In this document: in pieces, positions 5,493-12,243 of the stretch
Layout: the number at the start of each line of letters is the position of its first letter
Numbering within the stretch: position 1 is the stretch's first letter
Source: Bacteroidota bacterium
GTDB lineage: Bacteria; Bacteroidota; Bacteroidia; UBA8524
Length of the DNA stretch: 12,243 bases
Direction of reading: 5' to 3'
NCBI GenBank assembly: GCA_003531115.1
Contig: DQHT01000018.1
Coordinates: forward strand, 1 to 12,243
Made by a program: the position numbers and the translations under genes
The notes under the pieces: model-generated
Seen by the model: the letters and a program-made list of their open reading frames with translations, nothing else
Database searches by the model: none
What the model was told of the DNA's origin: nothing

Positions 5493-6924
5493 AGCGGCGG
5501 CAGTTTGTTTAGGAATGATGGTGCTGGCAGGCAAACTGAATGCACAAAATGACAGTGCCTTACAAGCGATGTACCCCTTTTTGCATGCCGATAGTAACCG
5601 CATTGTTAATGTACATGCACTCCGGCCCTTCTATCAAAAACTGAAGGATCTCAAAACAGGCAAAATAAGGCAGGTTCGCGTGGTGCATATTGGCGACTCG
5701 CACCTTCAGGCCGATTTTTTCTCCGGAGAAACACGCCGGCTATTGCAGGAAGAATTTGGTAATGCCGGAAGGGGATTTGTATTTCCCTACCGCGCCGCAA
5801 AAACCAATGGGCCTTCCGATTACAGCAGCGGATCGTATGGCAACTGGGAATCGAAACGGGCTGTATTTGTAAACCAGCCATTGCCCATCGGACTCGGAGG
5901 TATAACGCTCAGTTCAGGCGACAGCACTGCCCTCATCTATCTCAAGCTGAAAGACGAAGAATTAGACCGTTATGCCTTCGATAAAGTGACCATTTTCCGC
6001 CAACCAGGCATCAATCAATTTGACCTGGCCATGGGGGTTGATATTCCGGTGCGGAAATCAAATTCATCAATAGACGGGTATCGTTTTCATACTGTAAGAA
6101 GCGGCGAATCGCTCGGGGTTATCGCCAGCAATTACCGCACAAGTGTGCGTCAGCTTAAAGACTGGAACCACCTGCGTTCAGATCTGATACGCGCCGGCCA
6201 GAAACTCATTGTAGGTATAACTTACCAAACCCTTGTTGAGGAAGAAACTGCCTATAATGACCTCTACTGTTTGCCCGCGATGGATGGTCCTGTGGCGGTG
6301 GCCTGTATGTTGCCATCCCTTTCCACCAGCGTGTATATCCGCCATATGCCGCTCACGCCTGAACAAACTTCGGGCATTATTTACGGTATCAGCCTGGAAA
6401 ATACCCGCAATACTGGTATTCTGTACCATACCATCGGAGTGAACGGCGCCCAATATTCCCATTATAGCCAGGCAGCCTATTTCACCGAACAAATAAGTTC
6501 CCTACAACCCGACCTTATTATCTTTTCCCTGGGCACCAACGAATCCTTTGCCACTGAATTGGGCGAAATGGAATTGTATGGATGGATAGACAGTCTGGTG
6601 AATCAACTGGCCACACGAAATCCCGAAGCCTCCCTTCTCATCTGCAGCCAGCCGGATACTTACAAAAGCCGGCGTTATAAAAACCCGCGGAATATCATGA
6701 TACGTGAAACTTTAAGGAGCTATGCCGAAAACCGTTATGCTGCTTTTTGGGATATGAACGAGGTATTGGGCGGCTATGGGTCGATGAATTCCTGGTTCCG
6801 GGCCGGACTCACCGCCAGAGACAAAGTTCATTTTGGACCTGCGGGCTACCGCATACAGGGACAACTTTTGTACAACGCGTTAAAACAAGGATACGAACAT
6901 GTGGGAGCAGCCGGACTGGACTAA
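5485..6924 (+). CDS. Secreted SGNH/GDSL esterase with embedded LysM domain
   Basis: This 479-residue exported protein has a signal peptide (1-20, likely cleaved after LNA before QND). The SGNH blocks are HIGDSHLQAD (Ser72), GVNGAQ (Gly318/Gly321), SLGTNES (Asn352) and DKVH (Asp446, His449). A canonical LysM module at about 200-244 (HTVRSGESLGVIA ... QLKDWNHL ... IRAGQKL) sits between blocks I and II, inside the beta-rich insert, and not at a terminus. LysM binds GlcNAc-containing glycans, usually peptidoglycan, so the enzyme is probably held on the wall. It is a paralogue of the preceding gene. The frame overlaps the MBOAT gene by 26 bp, consistent with translational coupling. It could be an acetyl-peptidoglycan esterase (Ape1-like) or the transferase partner (PatB-like); I cannot tell which. 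Confidence 0.9.
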   Translation: MIRAAAVCLGMMVLAGKLNAQNDSALQAMYPFLHADSNRIVNVHALRPFYQKLKDLKTGKIRQVRVVHIGDSHLQADFFSGETRRLLQEEFGNAGRGFVFPYRAAKTNGPSDYSSGSYGNWESKRAVFVNQPLPIGLGGITLSSGDSTALIYLKLKDEELDRYAFDKVTIFRQPGINQFDLAMGVDIPVRKSNSSIDGYRFHTVRSGESLGVIASNYRTSVRQLKDWNHLRSDLIRAGQKLIVGITYQTLVEEETAYNDLYCLPAMDGPVAVACMLPSLSTSVYIRHMPLTPEQTSGIIYGISLENTRNTGILYHTIGVNGAQYSHYSQAAYFTEQISSLQPDLIIFSLGTNESFATELGEMELYGWIDSLVNQLATRNPEASLLICSQPDTYKSRRYKNPRNIMIRETLRSYAENRYAAFWDMNEVLGGYGSMNSWFRAGLTARDKVHFGPAGYRIQGQLLYNALKQGYEHVGAAGLD

Positions 6925-8371
6925 GATATCCGAAATCTTCGTCTATGACGAGAAAGCCCCTATGGTTTTTAGCAGTGGGCTGTTTATGCTGCTCTTTCTT
7001 AGTTTTTTCGGGGTATATATCCTGCTTAAAAACAAACCCCGGGCACAGATCCTGTATACGGTCCTTTTTTCTATCTTCTTCTATTACAAATCATCCGGTA
7101 CCTATTTCTGGGTGCTGATCCTTTCGACCTTTATCGATTTTTACATCGGCAATGCCCTCCATAAAGAGACCCGGAGCGGGCGGCGGAAACTCTTGTTGAT
7201 TTGCAGTTTAGTGAGCAACCTGGGCATCCTGGCTTACTTCAAATACACCGATTTTGTGATCTTCAATATCAACCAACTGGCAGGAACCGAATTTAAGGAC
7301 ATGAATATCTTCCTTCCGGTGGGTATTTCCTTCTATACCTTCCAAACGCTGAGTTACAGTATTGATATCTATCGGAGAAAGCTGGAGCCGGCCAAAAACA
7401 TCATGGATTTCGGTTTCTTTGTATGCTTCTTCCCGCAATTGGTGGCGGGTCCGATCGTGCGGGCTGCGGACTTCATTCCTCAGATCTATAACAAAGTGCT
7501 TCTTAGCAAACGCGATCTGGGTAAAGCTTTTGTGCTTATATGCGGAGGTTTGTTTAAAAAAGTGGTGATCAGCGATTACCTGTCGGTGAACTTTGTGGAC
7601 CGGGTTTTTGACAATCCCCTGCTCTACAGTTCCATAGAAAATTGGATGGGCATGTATGGATATGCGTTCCAGATCTATTGCGATTTCAGTGGTTACAGCG
7701 ACATGGCCATCGGTCTGTCACTTCTTCTGGGCTTTCATTTGACCGATAATTTTAATTCCCCCTATCAGGCCAGCAGCATCACCGAATTCTGGAGGCGCTG
7801 GCATATTTCCCTATCGAGCTGGCTGCGCGATTATTTGTACATTCCTTTGGGCGGCAACCGCAAGGGAAAAATCCGAACGTATATCAACCTGATCCTTACC
7901 ATGTTAATTGGTGGACTCTGGCATGGAGCCAATTGGAAATTTGTGATGTGGGGCGCCATACATGGGGTAGTTCTTGCCCTTGAAAAGGTCCTTTTTTATT
8001 ATTTGCCTGAGTCCAAAAATCCGCTTCGCCGATTTTTCGGGTGGGTTCTCACCTTCCATATCGTTTGTTTTGCATGGCTCTTTTTTCGCGCCGAATCCTT
8101 TGATATGGCCGGGATCATGTTTAAACAACTTTTCTCGGGTTTGTCGCTGATTCCGATTAAGGATATTCTCCTGGGTTACAAAACCATACTCGCTTTATTG
8201 CTTCTGGCGTTTATGTTGCACATGATCCCACAACGATGGGTAGAAAAATTTATGGACTGGTTTGCCGAATGGCCGCTGGTGGTTCAGGCCCTGTATGTAA
8301 GCGCTTCCATCTGGCTGGTGGTGCAAGTGGCCCAGGCGGGGGTACAACCCTTTATCTATTTCCAGTTTTGA
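6899..8371 (+). CDS. MBOAT O-acyltransferase (AlgI/PatA/DltB-like)
   Basis: This is a polytopic inner-membrane protein of 490 residues with about ten or more hydrophobic segments. The family core is clear: LPVGISFYTFQTLSYSIDIYR (140-159), FPQLVAGPIVRA (178-189), YCDFSGYSDMAIG (260-272), FWRRWHISLSSWLRDYLYIP (297-316, His302) and GGLWHGANW (338-346) with the invariant MBOAT His342. Such proteins move acetyl groups from cytoplasmic acetyl-CoA to the outside for glycan O-acetylation (AlgI with alginate, PatA with peptidoglycan). The two SGNH proteins upstream are the natural periplasmic partners. The ATG at 6899 is preferred over Met22 because AAGG lies about 10 nt upstream and the 26-bp overlap suits coupling. 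The substrate is inferred from the LysM neighbour; exopolysaccharide remains possible. Confidence 0.93.
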   Translation: MWEQPDWTKISEIFVYDEKAPMVFSSGLFMLLFLSFFGVYILLKNKPRAQILYTVLFSIFFYYKSSGTYFWVLILSTFIDFYIGNALHKETRSGRRKLLLICSLVSNLGILAYFKYTDFVIFNINQLAGTEFKDMNIFLPVGISFYTFQTLSYSIDIYRRKLEPAKNIMDFGFFVCFFPQLVAGPIVRAADFIPQIYNKVLLSKRDLGKAFVLICGGLFKKVVISDYLSVNFVDRVFDNPLLYSSIENWMGMYGYAFQIYCDFSGYSDMAIGLSLLLGFHLTDNFNSPYQASSITEFWRRWHISLSSWLRDYLYIPLGGNRKGKIRTYINLILTMLIGGLWHGANWKFVMWGAIHGVVLALEKVLFYYLPESKNPLRRFFGWVLTFHIVCFAWLFFRAESFDMAGIMFKQLFSGLSLIPIKDILLGYKTILALLLLAFMLHMIPQRWVEKFMDWFAEWPLVVQALYVSASIWLVVQVAQAGVQPFIYFQF

Positions 8372-8403
8372 TCGAAGAAAATGACTAACTTAACGCAAGG
8401 TGT

Positions 8404-9879
8404 ATGAAACGACAGGTTTTTTTCTTCGGTGTATGGATGATGGTTCAGGGAGCTTTTTCGCAGTACCTTGAATTTAGCAAATATGCCTGGCAGTACTTCG
8501 ATACCAGCAATTCGGAGGTCCCTTCCAACTTTATTACCGACCTGTTTCTGGATGATGAGAATAGCATTTGGGTGAGCAGCACGGGCAATCCCCTGGTGCG
8601 TATTTTACATGGCGGACGTTGGGAAGACGTGGAAAAAACGGGACATGCTTCTTCCTGGTGGATGAACGACTGGACGGAAACCTCACGGGGCAGGTTTTTT
8701 ATCGCCGGACAATATGGCTATATCCTATCCTACAATTTTGCCTATGGAAAATTTGATACCATAGCCGTACCCAAAGAAGCGCCCAGCGTTATTCAGGCAA
8801 ATGCCATGGAAGTGGTGTTAATCGGGTGTTTGGGTGGAAATGGCAGCACCCATAATCTGTATCAGTTAGCCAACGGCGTGTTGAGCCCGCTTAACGACCG
8901 CTATGGAGATGTATTTAGTATCTATATAGAAAGCAATGGCGATGCACTGGTAGCATTTAAAGAAGGATTATATCGCTATGATCAAAGGGCAGACGGCACC
9001 TATTCTATCAAGCCCAAAAAACTTTCCGACCGTGCTTTCTACGAGATCGCCAAGGATTCAAAAGGAATTATTTGGGGTACCTGTATGGATGACGGATACC
9101 TGCACCGATACGATGGCAGCTGGCAGATCATCAAAGGCGGTCCGCATGATCTTTTTTGCAACTTTCGTGGAGAAACACGTTATGTAGCGCATAACCTGGT
9201 TATTTTGGATGATGACCGCGTAATGATCAGTACCCAGTTTAATGCAGGCATTGCCGTTTATAACGATGAGTACTGGAAAGGGTATAAACCTGAGCTCAAA
9301 TCGCCCGGCGATGGAATCAGTCGCGTTCAGATAGGCCCCGATGGTAGCGTATGGTGCGGTACTTCACGAAACGGATTGCTGGTTTTTCGTCCGGCCATAT
9401 TGATCAAACCCCGGAAAAAGCGCATCCGTTACCGGGATACTGCGGTAGTATCAAAAGACACCATGCCGGTGGTATTCGAAAAACCGGTTGAAGACGGCAA
9501 ACCTGTGCCCTACCTCCCTGACCCTTTGCGCCGCGTTCGCACGTATCAGAGTATTTCCACCTTCGAAGATTCGATCATGGTGCGGGTTTGGGACGGACAA
9601 AAAATTGACGGGGATACCATTAGTCTTTATTGCAATGGGGAAGCATTGCTAAAATATCAACCCCTAACGGCTTTTCAGGATACCTTTTGGTTTAAGCTGA
9701 TCGAAGGAGAAAATGAGATGCTCCTATACGCCCATAACCTGGGCAGTATTCCGCCCAATACCGCCACCATTATGATCACCCTGGGAAACAAAGTGCTGAA
9801 TGTGGAGCTGAATTCTGATTTAAATACCTGTGAGCGATTGATGATAAGAAGGAGGAGGAAGGATGGAAGCGGGTACTAA
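8404..9879 (+). CDS. Secreted beta-propeller protein with Bacteroidota C-terminal beta module
   Basis: The 491-residue protein has a signal peptide (1-19 or 20, ending AFSQ). Propeller-like repeats resembling those of two-component regulator propeller proteins follow, for example SIWVSSTGNPLVRI (54-67), GIIWGTCMDDGYLHRYDG (221-238) and GSVWCGTSRNGLLVF (314-328). After a charged, Pro-rich linker (about 330-375), residues 391-481 form a module with VRVWDGQKIDGDTISLYCNG and AHNLGSIPPNTATI. I recognise this from many exported Bacteroidota proteins but know no named function. There is no membrane helix, kinase or DNA-binding domain, so it is not a full sensor. It starts 32 bp after the MBOAT stop with AAGG nearby and is probably the fourth gene of the operon. 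A role as glycan-binding or assembly partner is only a guess. Confidence 0.82.
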   Translation: MKRQVFFFGVWMMVQGAFSQYLEFSKYAWQYFDTSNSEVPSNFITDLFLDDENSIWVSSTGNPLVRILHGGRWEDVEKTGHASSWWMNDWTETSRGRFFIAGQYGYILSYNFAYGKFDTIAVPKEAPSVIQANAMEVVLIGCLGGNGSTHNLYQLANGVLSPLNDRYGDVFSIYIESNGDALVAFKEGLYRYDQRADGTYSIKPKKLSDRAFYEIAKDSKGIIWGTCMDDGYLHRYDGSWQIIKGGPHDLFCNFRGETRYVAHNLVILDDDRVMISTQFNAGIAVYNDEYWKGYKPELKSPGDGISRVQIGPDGSVWCGTSRNGLLVFRPAILIKPRKKRIRYRDTAVVSKDTMPVVFEKPVEDGKPVPYLPDPLRRVRTYQSISTFEDSIMVRVWDGQKIDGDTISLYCNGEALLKYQPLTAFQDTFWFKLIEGENEMLLYAHNLGSIPPNTATIMITLGNKVLNVELNSDLNTCERLMIRRRRKDGSGY

Positions 9880-9887
9880 GTTTTCAG

Positions 9888-9937
9888 TTCGGTTTGAGCG
9901 GGCCTTCGGCTTGAGCGGGGGAGCGAGGGAGCGGAGG
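9888..9937. repeat. GAGCG-rich direct repeats in the intergenic gap
   Basis: A 17-bp unit beginning TTCGGYTTGAGCGGG occurs twice in tandem (9888-9904, 9905-9921). It runs into three 8-bp units GAGCGGGG, GAGCGAGG and GAGCGGAG (9913-9936). This fills most of the 79-bp gap after the propeller gene. I see no convincing terminator with a T-run and no TAnnTTTG promoter here. Confidence 0.7.
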
Positions 9938-9958
9938 AATTAAAAGAAAGACTATTGT

Positions 9959-10879
9959 ATGCAATTTAGATACGCCAGACATACTGATGATTTAGAAAAA
10001 ATTGAATTTTTCTACACCCAAATTGTAGGGCTTGAAAAATTAGGTGGGTTTCTAAACCACGATAACTATGACGGGATCTTTTTAGGCCTTCCATCACAAA
10101 ACTGGCAATTGGAGTTCACGACTTCAAACGAAAAAAGTGCCCATTCATTTGACGAAGATGATGCGCTCGTTTTTTATGTCAATTCCCGGCTCGAACTTTC
10201 AGAAATCAGAAACAGGATCATAAGAAATACTGTTGAAATTGAAACGCCCAGAAATCCGTATTGGAAAAAGAACGGATTGATGATTTCCGATCCTGACGCG
10301 TATAAGATAATTTTCTCCATCGAACAGATAGCGCTTAAATCAGAGGATCCCCTGACAAATCTTGTACGGGAAAAATCGATCTTCAACTGGAGTGATCTGC
10401 TCGATTATACACGAAAACTTGCCTATGGGCGCAATCAAAACCGGGAAGATCTTTCCCTGGTCCTGAAAGAAAGCAAAGGTACCTGCAGCTCAAAACATGC
10501 TTTATTAAAAAAGCTTGCCGACTTGAACGGACTGGAAAACGTAAAACTGATTCTGGGGATGTATAAAATGAATCATTTGAATACCCCAAAAATTGAATCT
10601 ACCCTTACAAACGTGGGTCTGGACTATTTACCCGAGGCACATTGTTACCTGAAAATCAATAACAAACGATTTGATCTAACAAGCGGAAACGCAAACATTG
10701 AAAATTTGGCTGGTGGTCTTCTTGAAGAATTGGAGATTGAACCAGAACAGGTCAACACCTTCAAAGCCGATTTTCATAAAACGTATTTGAAAAAATGGAT
10801 AGACGAAAACGCTATTACGATGGGTTTCGACCAGGTTTGGGAACTTAGAGAAATGTGTATTAAGAAGCTGGAAGGATAG
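9959..10879 (+). CDS. VOC domain fused to a transglutaminase-like domain
   Basis: This 306-residue protein has no signal peptide or membrane helix, so it is probably cytosolic. Residues 1-120 look like a VOC (glyoxalase/bleomycin-resistance) domain: FRYARHTDDLEKIEFFYTQIVGLE, then WQLEFT and ISDPDAYKIIF. His8 and Glu52 fit two VOC metal positions. The usual final acidic ligand after DPDxYKI is replaced by hydrophobic residues, so metal-dependent lyase chemistry is doubtful. Residues about 140-285 resemble a transglutaminase-like cysteine fold: KGTCSSKHALLKKL (Cys176), EAHCYLKI (His228) and KRFDLTSG (Asp239) form a plausible Cys-His-Asp triad in the right order. The start MQFRYARHT is a natural VOC N-terminus. 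The gene looks AT-richer than those upstream. Substrate and role are unknown. Confidence 0.75.
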   Translation: MQFRYARHTDDLEKIEFFYTQIVGLEKLGGFLNHDNYDGIFLGLPSQNWQLEFTTSNEKSAHSFDEDDALVFYVNSRLELSEIRNRIIRNTVEIETPRNPYWKKNGLMISDPDAYKIIFSIEQIALKSEDPLTNLVREKSIFNWSDLLDYTRKLAYGRNQNREDLSLVLKESKGTCSSKHALLKKLADLNGLENVKLILGMYKMNHLNTPKIESTLTNVGLDYLPEAHCYLKINNKRFDLTSGNANIENLAGGLLEELEIEPEQVNTFKADFHKTYLKKWIDENAITMGFDQVWELREMCIKKLEG

Positions 10880-10993
10880 AAGATGAATTGTGTTTATGCT
10901 CCTTACTAAATGAAACACTGAAGCACAATCCATAATTTAAAAATGCAGGAATGTTCGGAAAAAGGGGCTAAATTGAAGCCTACTTTCTGCAAA

Positions 10994-11653
10994 ATGGAAT
11001 CAGCCATCTATAAAAAATTCAAATCGGCAGAAGAGGCCATGGAACTGCTTCAAATGTTTAAATCAGCAGGCATCGACTATGCTGTTGAAAATTTGGCACC
11101 TCCGGTCGACATTACTTTTACAGGAGGGAATCAATTAGAGGATAAAATTGCCATCAAACTAAATTTGGCCGATTTTGAACGGGCCGATCTCCTGCTGCGC
11201 GAAGTGGCTACAGAAAGTATTGAGTTAATTGATGAAAATCATTATCTGTTTGGTTTTACAGAGAATGAACTGATCGAAATCCTTAAAAACTATGACCAGT
11301 GGAGCATGACGGATTATCTCTTAGCCCAAAAAATCCTGGAAGAAAGGGGAATAAGCATATCAGATGAACAGCTTCAGGACTTAAAAAACCAACGGATCGC
11401 CGAATTTAGTCAAGCTGAAAAAGGAAACCGAAGCTGGCTGAATGCCGGATTTGTGTTAGCCATTTTAGGCGGAGTACTTGGGATATTAATTGGCTACCTT
11501 CATTTTAGCATAAAAAAAACAATTCCAACGGGAGAAAAAGTTTATGCCTACGACCCCGAAACCCGGGCAAAGGGAAAACAGATCTTCACAATTGGGGTTT
11601 TGTCGTTTATTCTTTGGACGCTTTTGGCGCTACTTTATTTTGAAAACCGTTGA
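10994..11653 (+). CDS. DUF2007-like protein with two C-terminal membrane helices
   Basis: From the ATG at 10994 the protein has 219 residues. The N-terminal part (IYKKFKSAEEAMELLQMFKSAGIDYAVEN, then DITF and IAIKLNLADFERADLLL) resembles DUF2007-type putative signal-transducing domains. Hydrophobic helices lie at about 149-171 and 196-216, joined by a polar loop with EKVYAYDPETRAKGK. An in-frame ATG at 10943 would add 17 residues (MQECSEKGAK...). I prefer the later start because the DUF2007-like fold begins immediately at MESAIYKKF. Neither start has a clear ribosome site. The 3' end overlaps the next gene. The function is unknown; membrane association is the only firm statement. Confidence 0.75.
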   Translation: MESAIYKKFKSAEEAMELLQMFKSAGIDYAVENLAPPVDITFTGGNQLEDKIAIKLNLADFERADLLLREVATESIELIDENHYLFGFTENELIEILKNYDQWSMTDYLLAQKILEERGISISDEQLQDLKNQRIAEFSQAEKGNRSWLNAGFVLAILGGVLGILIGYLHFSIKKTIPTGEKVYAYDPETRAKGKQIFTIGVLSFILWTLLALLYFENR

Positions 11654-12107
11654 AATCAGAGACATCTTAACCGGATTCCTTTTCACAACGCTCCTAATTT
11701 TTACGGGCATGTTACAAACGGATCTGAAAGCCATACCTCAGCTGGTCATGATCCTACTTGGGATAATCACCGTTCTGGCCTTTATCTATAAGCCCGCAGC
11801 ACCCAATACGACGCTGCTGTTTTATCTGATTACCAGCATCATGTTGTATAGCGCCATTTTCTCTGTGAGCGAAAACATTATTGACCTGCTCTACCCCGAC
11901 AGAGGATGGATTCTCCATGAAGGAGAAAAAAAGCGCGTAATGGACATGAGTTGGGTATGGAGTGTGGCGGCAGGGTTAATCCTTTCTCCCCTGTCCCTGG
12001 TTCTCTATCACCGATCGAAATTGAGAAATCCACGCCTTGAAAAGGGAGTAAGCGTCTTGTTTTTGGCTATGACTTTAGTGATTTATATTGTGTGGGAATT
12101 GGGCTAA
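11640..12107 (+). CDS. Small multi-pass membrane protein, unknown function
   Basis: The frame encodes about five hydrophobic helices (roughly 7-25, 33-50, 57-76, 104-123 and 136-152, counted from a TTG start at 11640), with a charged loop LHEGEKKRVMD between helices 3 and 4. The frame also has an ATG at 11544, but that would overlap the preceding gene by 110 bp and add an arginine-rich, non-hydrophobic leader that reads like shadow sequence. The TTG at 11640 gives 155 residues and a 14-bp overlap, and is my choice. An ATG at 11709 would cut the first helix. I do not recognise a family. It is probably co-transcribed with the preceding DUF2007-like gene. Confidence 0.6.
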   Translation: MKTVEIRDILTGFLFTTLLIFTGMLQTDLKAIPQLVMILLGIITVLAFIYKPAAPNTTLLFYLITSIMLYSAIFSVSENIIDLLYPDRGWILHEGEKKRVMDMSWVWSVAAGLILSPLSLVLYHRSKLRNPRLEKGVSVLFLAMTLVIYIVWELG

Positions 12108-12110
12108 AGG

Positions 12111-12242
12111 CTACAGTCGCAAAATTTGCGACAGTTCAGAACGAAATTTCAGGAAGCCAATAAACCCCACAAGGATTTCGGAAGAACGCGACTTCGGGTA
12201 GTCCGTAGCTGTTCCGACGACGCATTTGTTCCGTCCGTTAGA
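12111..12242 (-). CDS. Possible 3' end of a minus-strand gene (partial, uncertain)
   Basis: Reading the minus strand from the window edge, a frame stays open for 43 codons to a TAG at 12111-12113. It ends with residues like SEILVGFIGFLKFRSELSQ followed by ILRL. It would converge on the membrane-protein gene with a 3-bp gap. No start is in the window, and 43 open codons can occur by chance, so this is only a candidate. The palindrome at 12116-12132 lies within its last codons. Confidence 0.22.
   Translation of the reverse strand, partial: SNGRNKCVVGTATDYPKSRSSEILVGFIGFLKFRSELSQILRL
12116..12132. repeat. Perfect 17-bp palindrome
   Basis: GTCGCAAA and TTTGCGAC are exact 8-base reverse complements around a single A, 8 bp after the last plus-strand stop codon. 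No T-run follows, so it is not a standard terminator. It could be a protein-binding site or the core of a dispersed repeat. Confidence 0.75.
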
Positions 12243-12243
12243 A

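Noticed and set aside
10880..10942. Hairpin GTGTTT (10890-10895) / AAACAC (10913-10918) as a terminator
   Set aside because: The stem is only 6 bp with a 17-nt loop, is AT-rich and has no T-run; the gap shows no other signal.
11544..11639. Upstream ATG start for the last membrane protein
   Set aside because: It would overlap the preceding gene by 110 bp, and the added residues are polar and Arg-rich, like a shadow frame of that gene.
12160..12243. Possible integron attC site (CCGTTAGAA at the edge, small genes in one orientation)
   Set aside because: The core does not match GTTRRRY, no matching RYYYAAC partner pairs with it, and no similar sites separate the other genes.

Overview
The window looks like chromosomal DNA from a Bacteroidota bacterium, probably from the Chitinophagia/Sphingobacteriia side; the genus cannot be fixed from sequence alone. 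Three things point there. Promoters match the Bacteroidota -7 consensus TAnnTTTG instead of the usual sigma-70 boxes. One secreted protein carries a C-terminal beta module that I recognise only from Bacteroidota exported proteins. RecA and the peroxiredoxin have Bacteroidota-like sequence.

Left part (1-3819), housekeeping. After 130 bp of back-to-back heptanucleotide repeats comes fhs (formate-tetrahydrofolate ligase, +). It converges on recA (-) with only 6 bp between the stop codons. The recA upstream region holds a -7 element, three TTGWCAA boxes, short repeats and the Rho-independent terminator of the next gene. That gene is a typical 2-Cys peroxiredoxin (-) with a textbook Bacteroidota promoter.

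Middle part (3820-9879), the most interesting unit. A divergent intergenic region contains a nine-unit heptamer array and an inverted partner array, which share a perfect 20-bp inverted repeat. It separates the peroxiredoxin from a tightly packed four-gene plus-strand operon: a membrane-anchored SGNH/GDSL esterase, a secreted SGNH/GDSL esterase with a LysM domain, an AlgI/PatA-like MBOAT O-acyltransferase, and a secreted beta-propeller protein. The first three genes overlap (8 and 26 bp). The architecture resembles PatA/PatB/Ape1 peptidoglycan O-acetylation or AlgI-type exopolysaccharide acetylation. LysM favours peptidoglycan as target. I infer that the MBOAT passes acyl groups across the inner membrane and that the two paralogous SGNH enzymes add them to, or remove them from, the cell-wall glycan.

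Right part (9880-12243), accessory. Three unrelated-looking plus-strand genes, AT-richer by eye, follow a short GAGCG-rich repeat. They are a VOC domain fused to a transglutaminase-like domain, a DUF2007-like protein with two membrane helices, and a five-helix membrane protein whose start is uncertain. The last 130 bp hold a perfect 17-bp palindrome and an open frame on the minus strand that may be the end of another gene. I saw no tRNA, rRNA, CRISPR array, insertion sequence or integrase.
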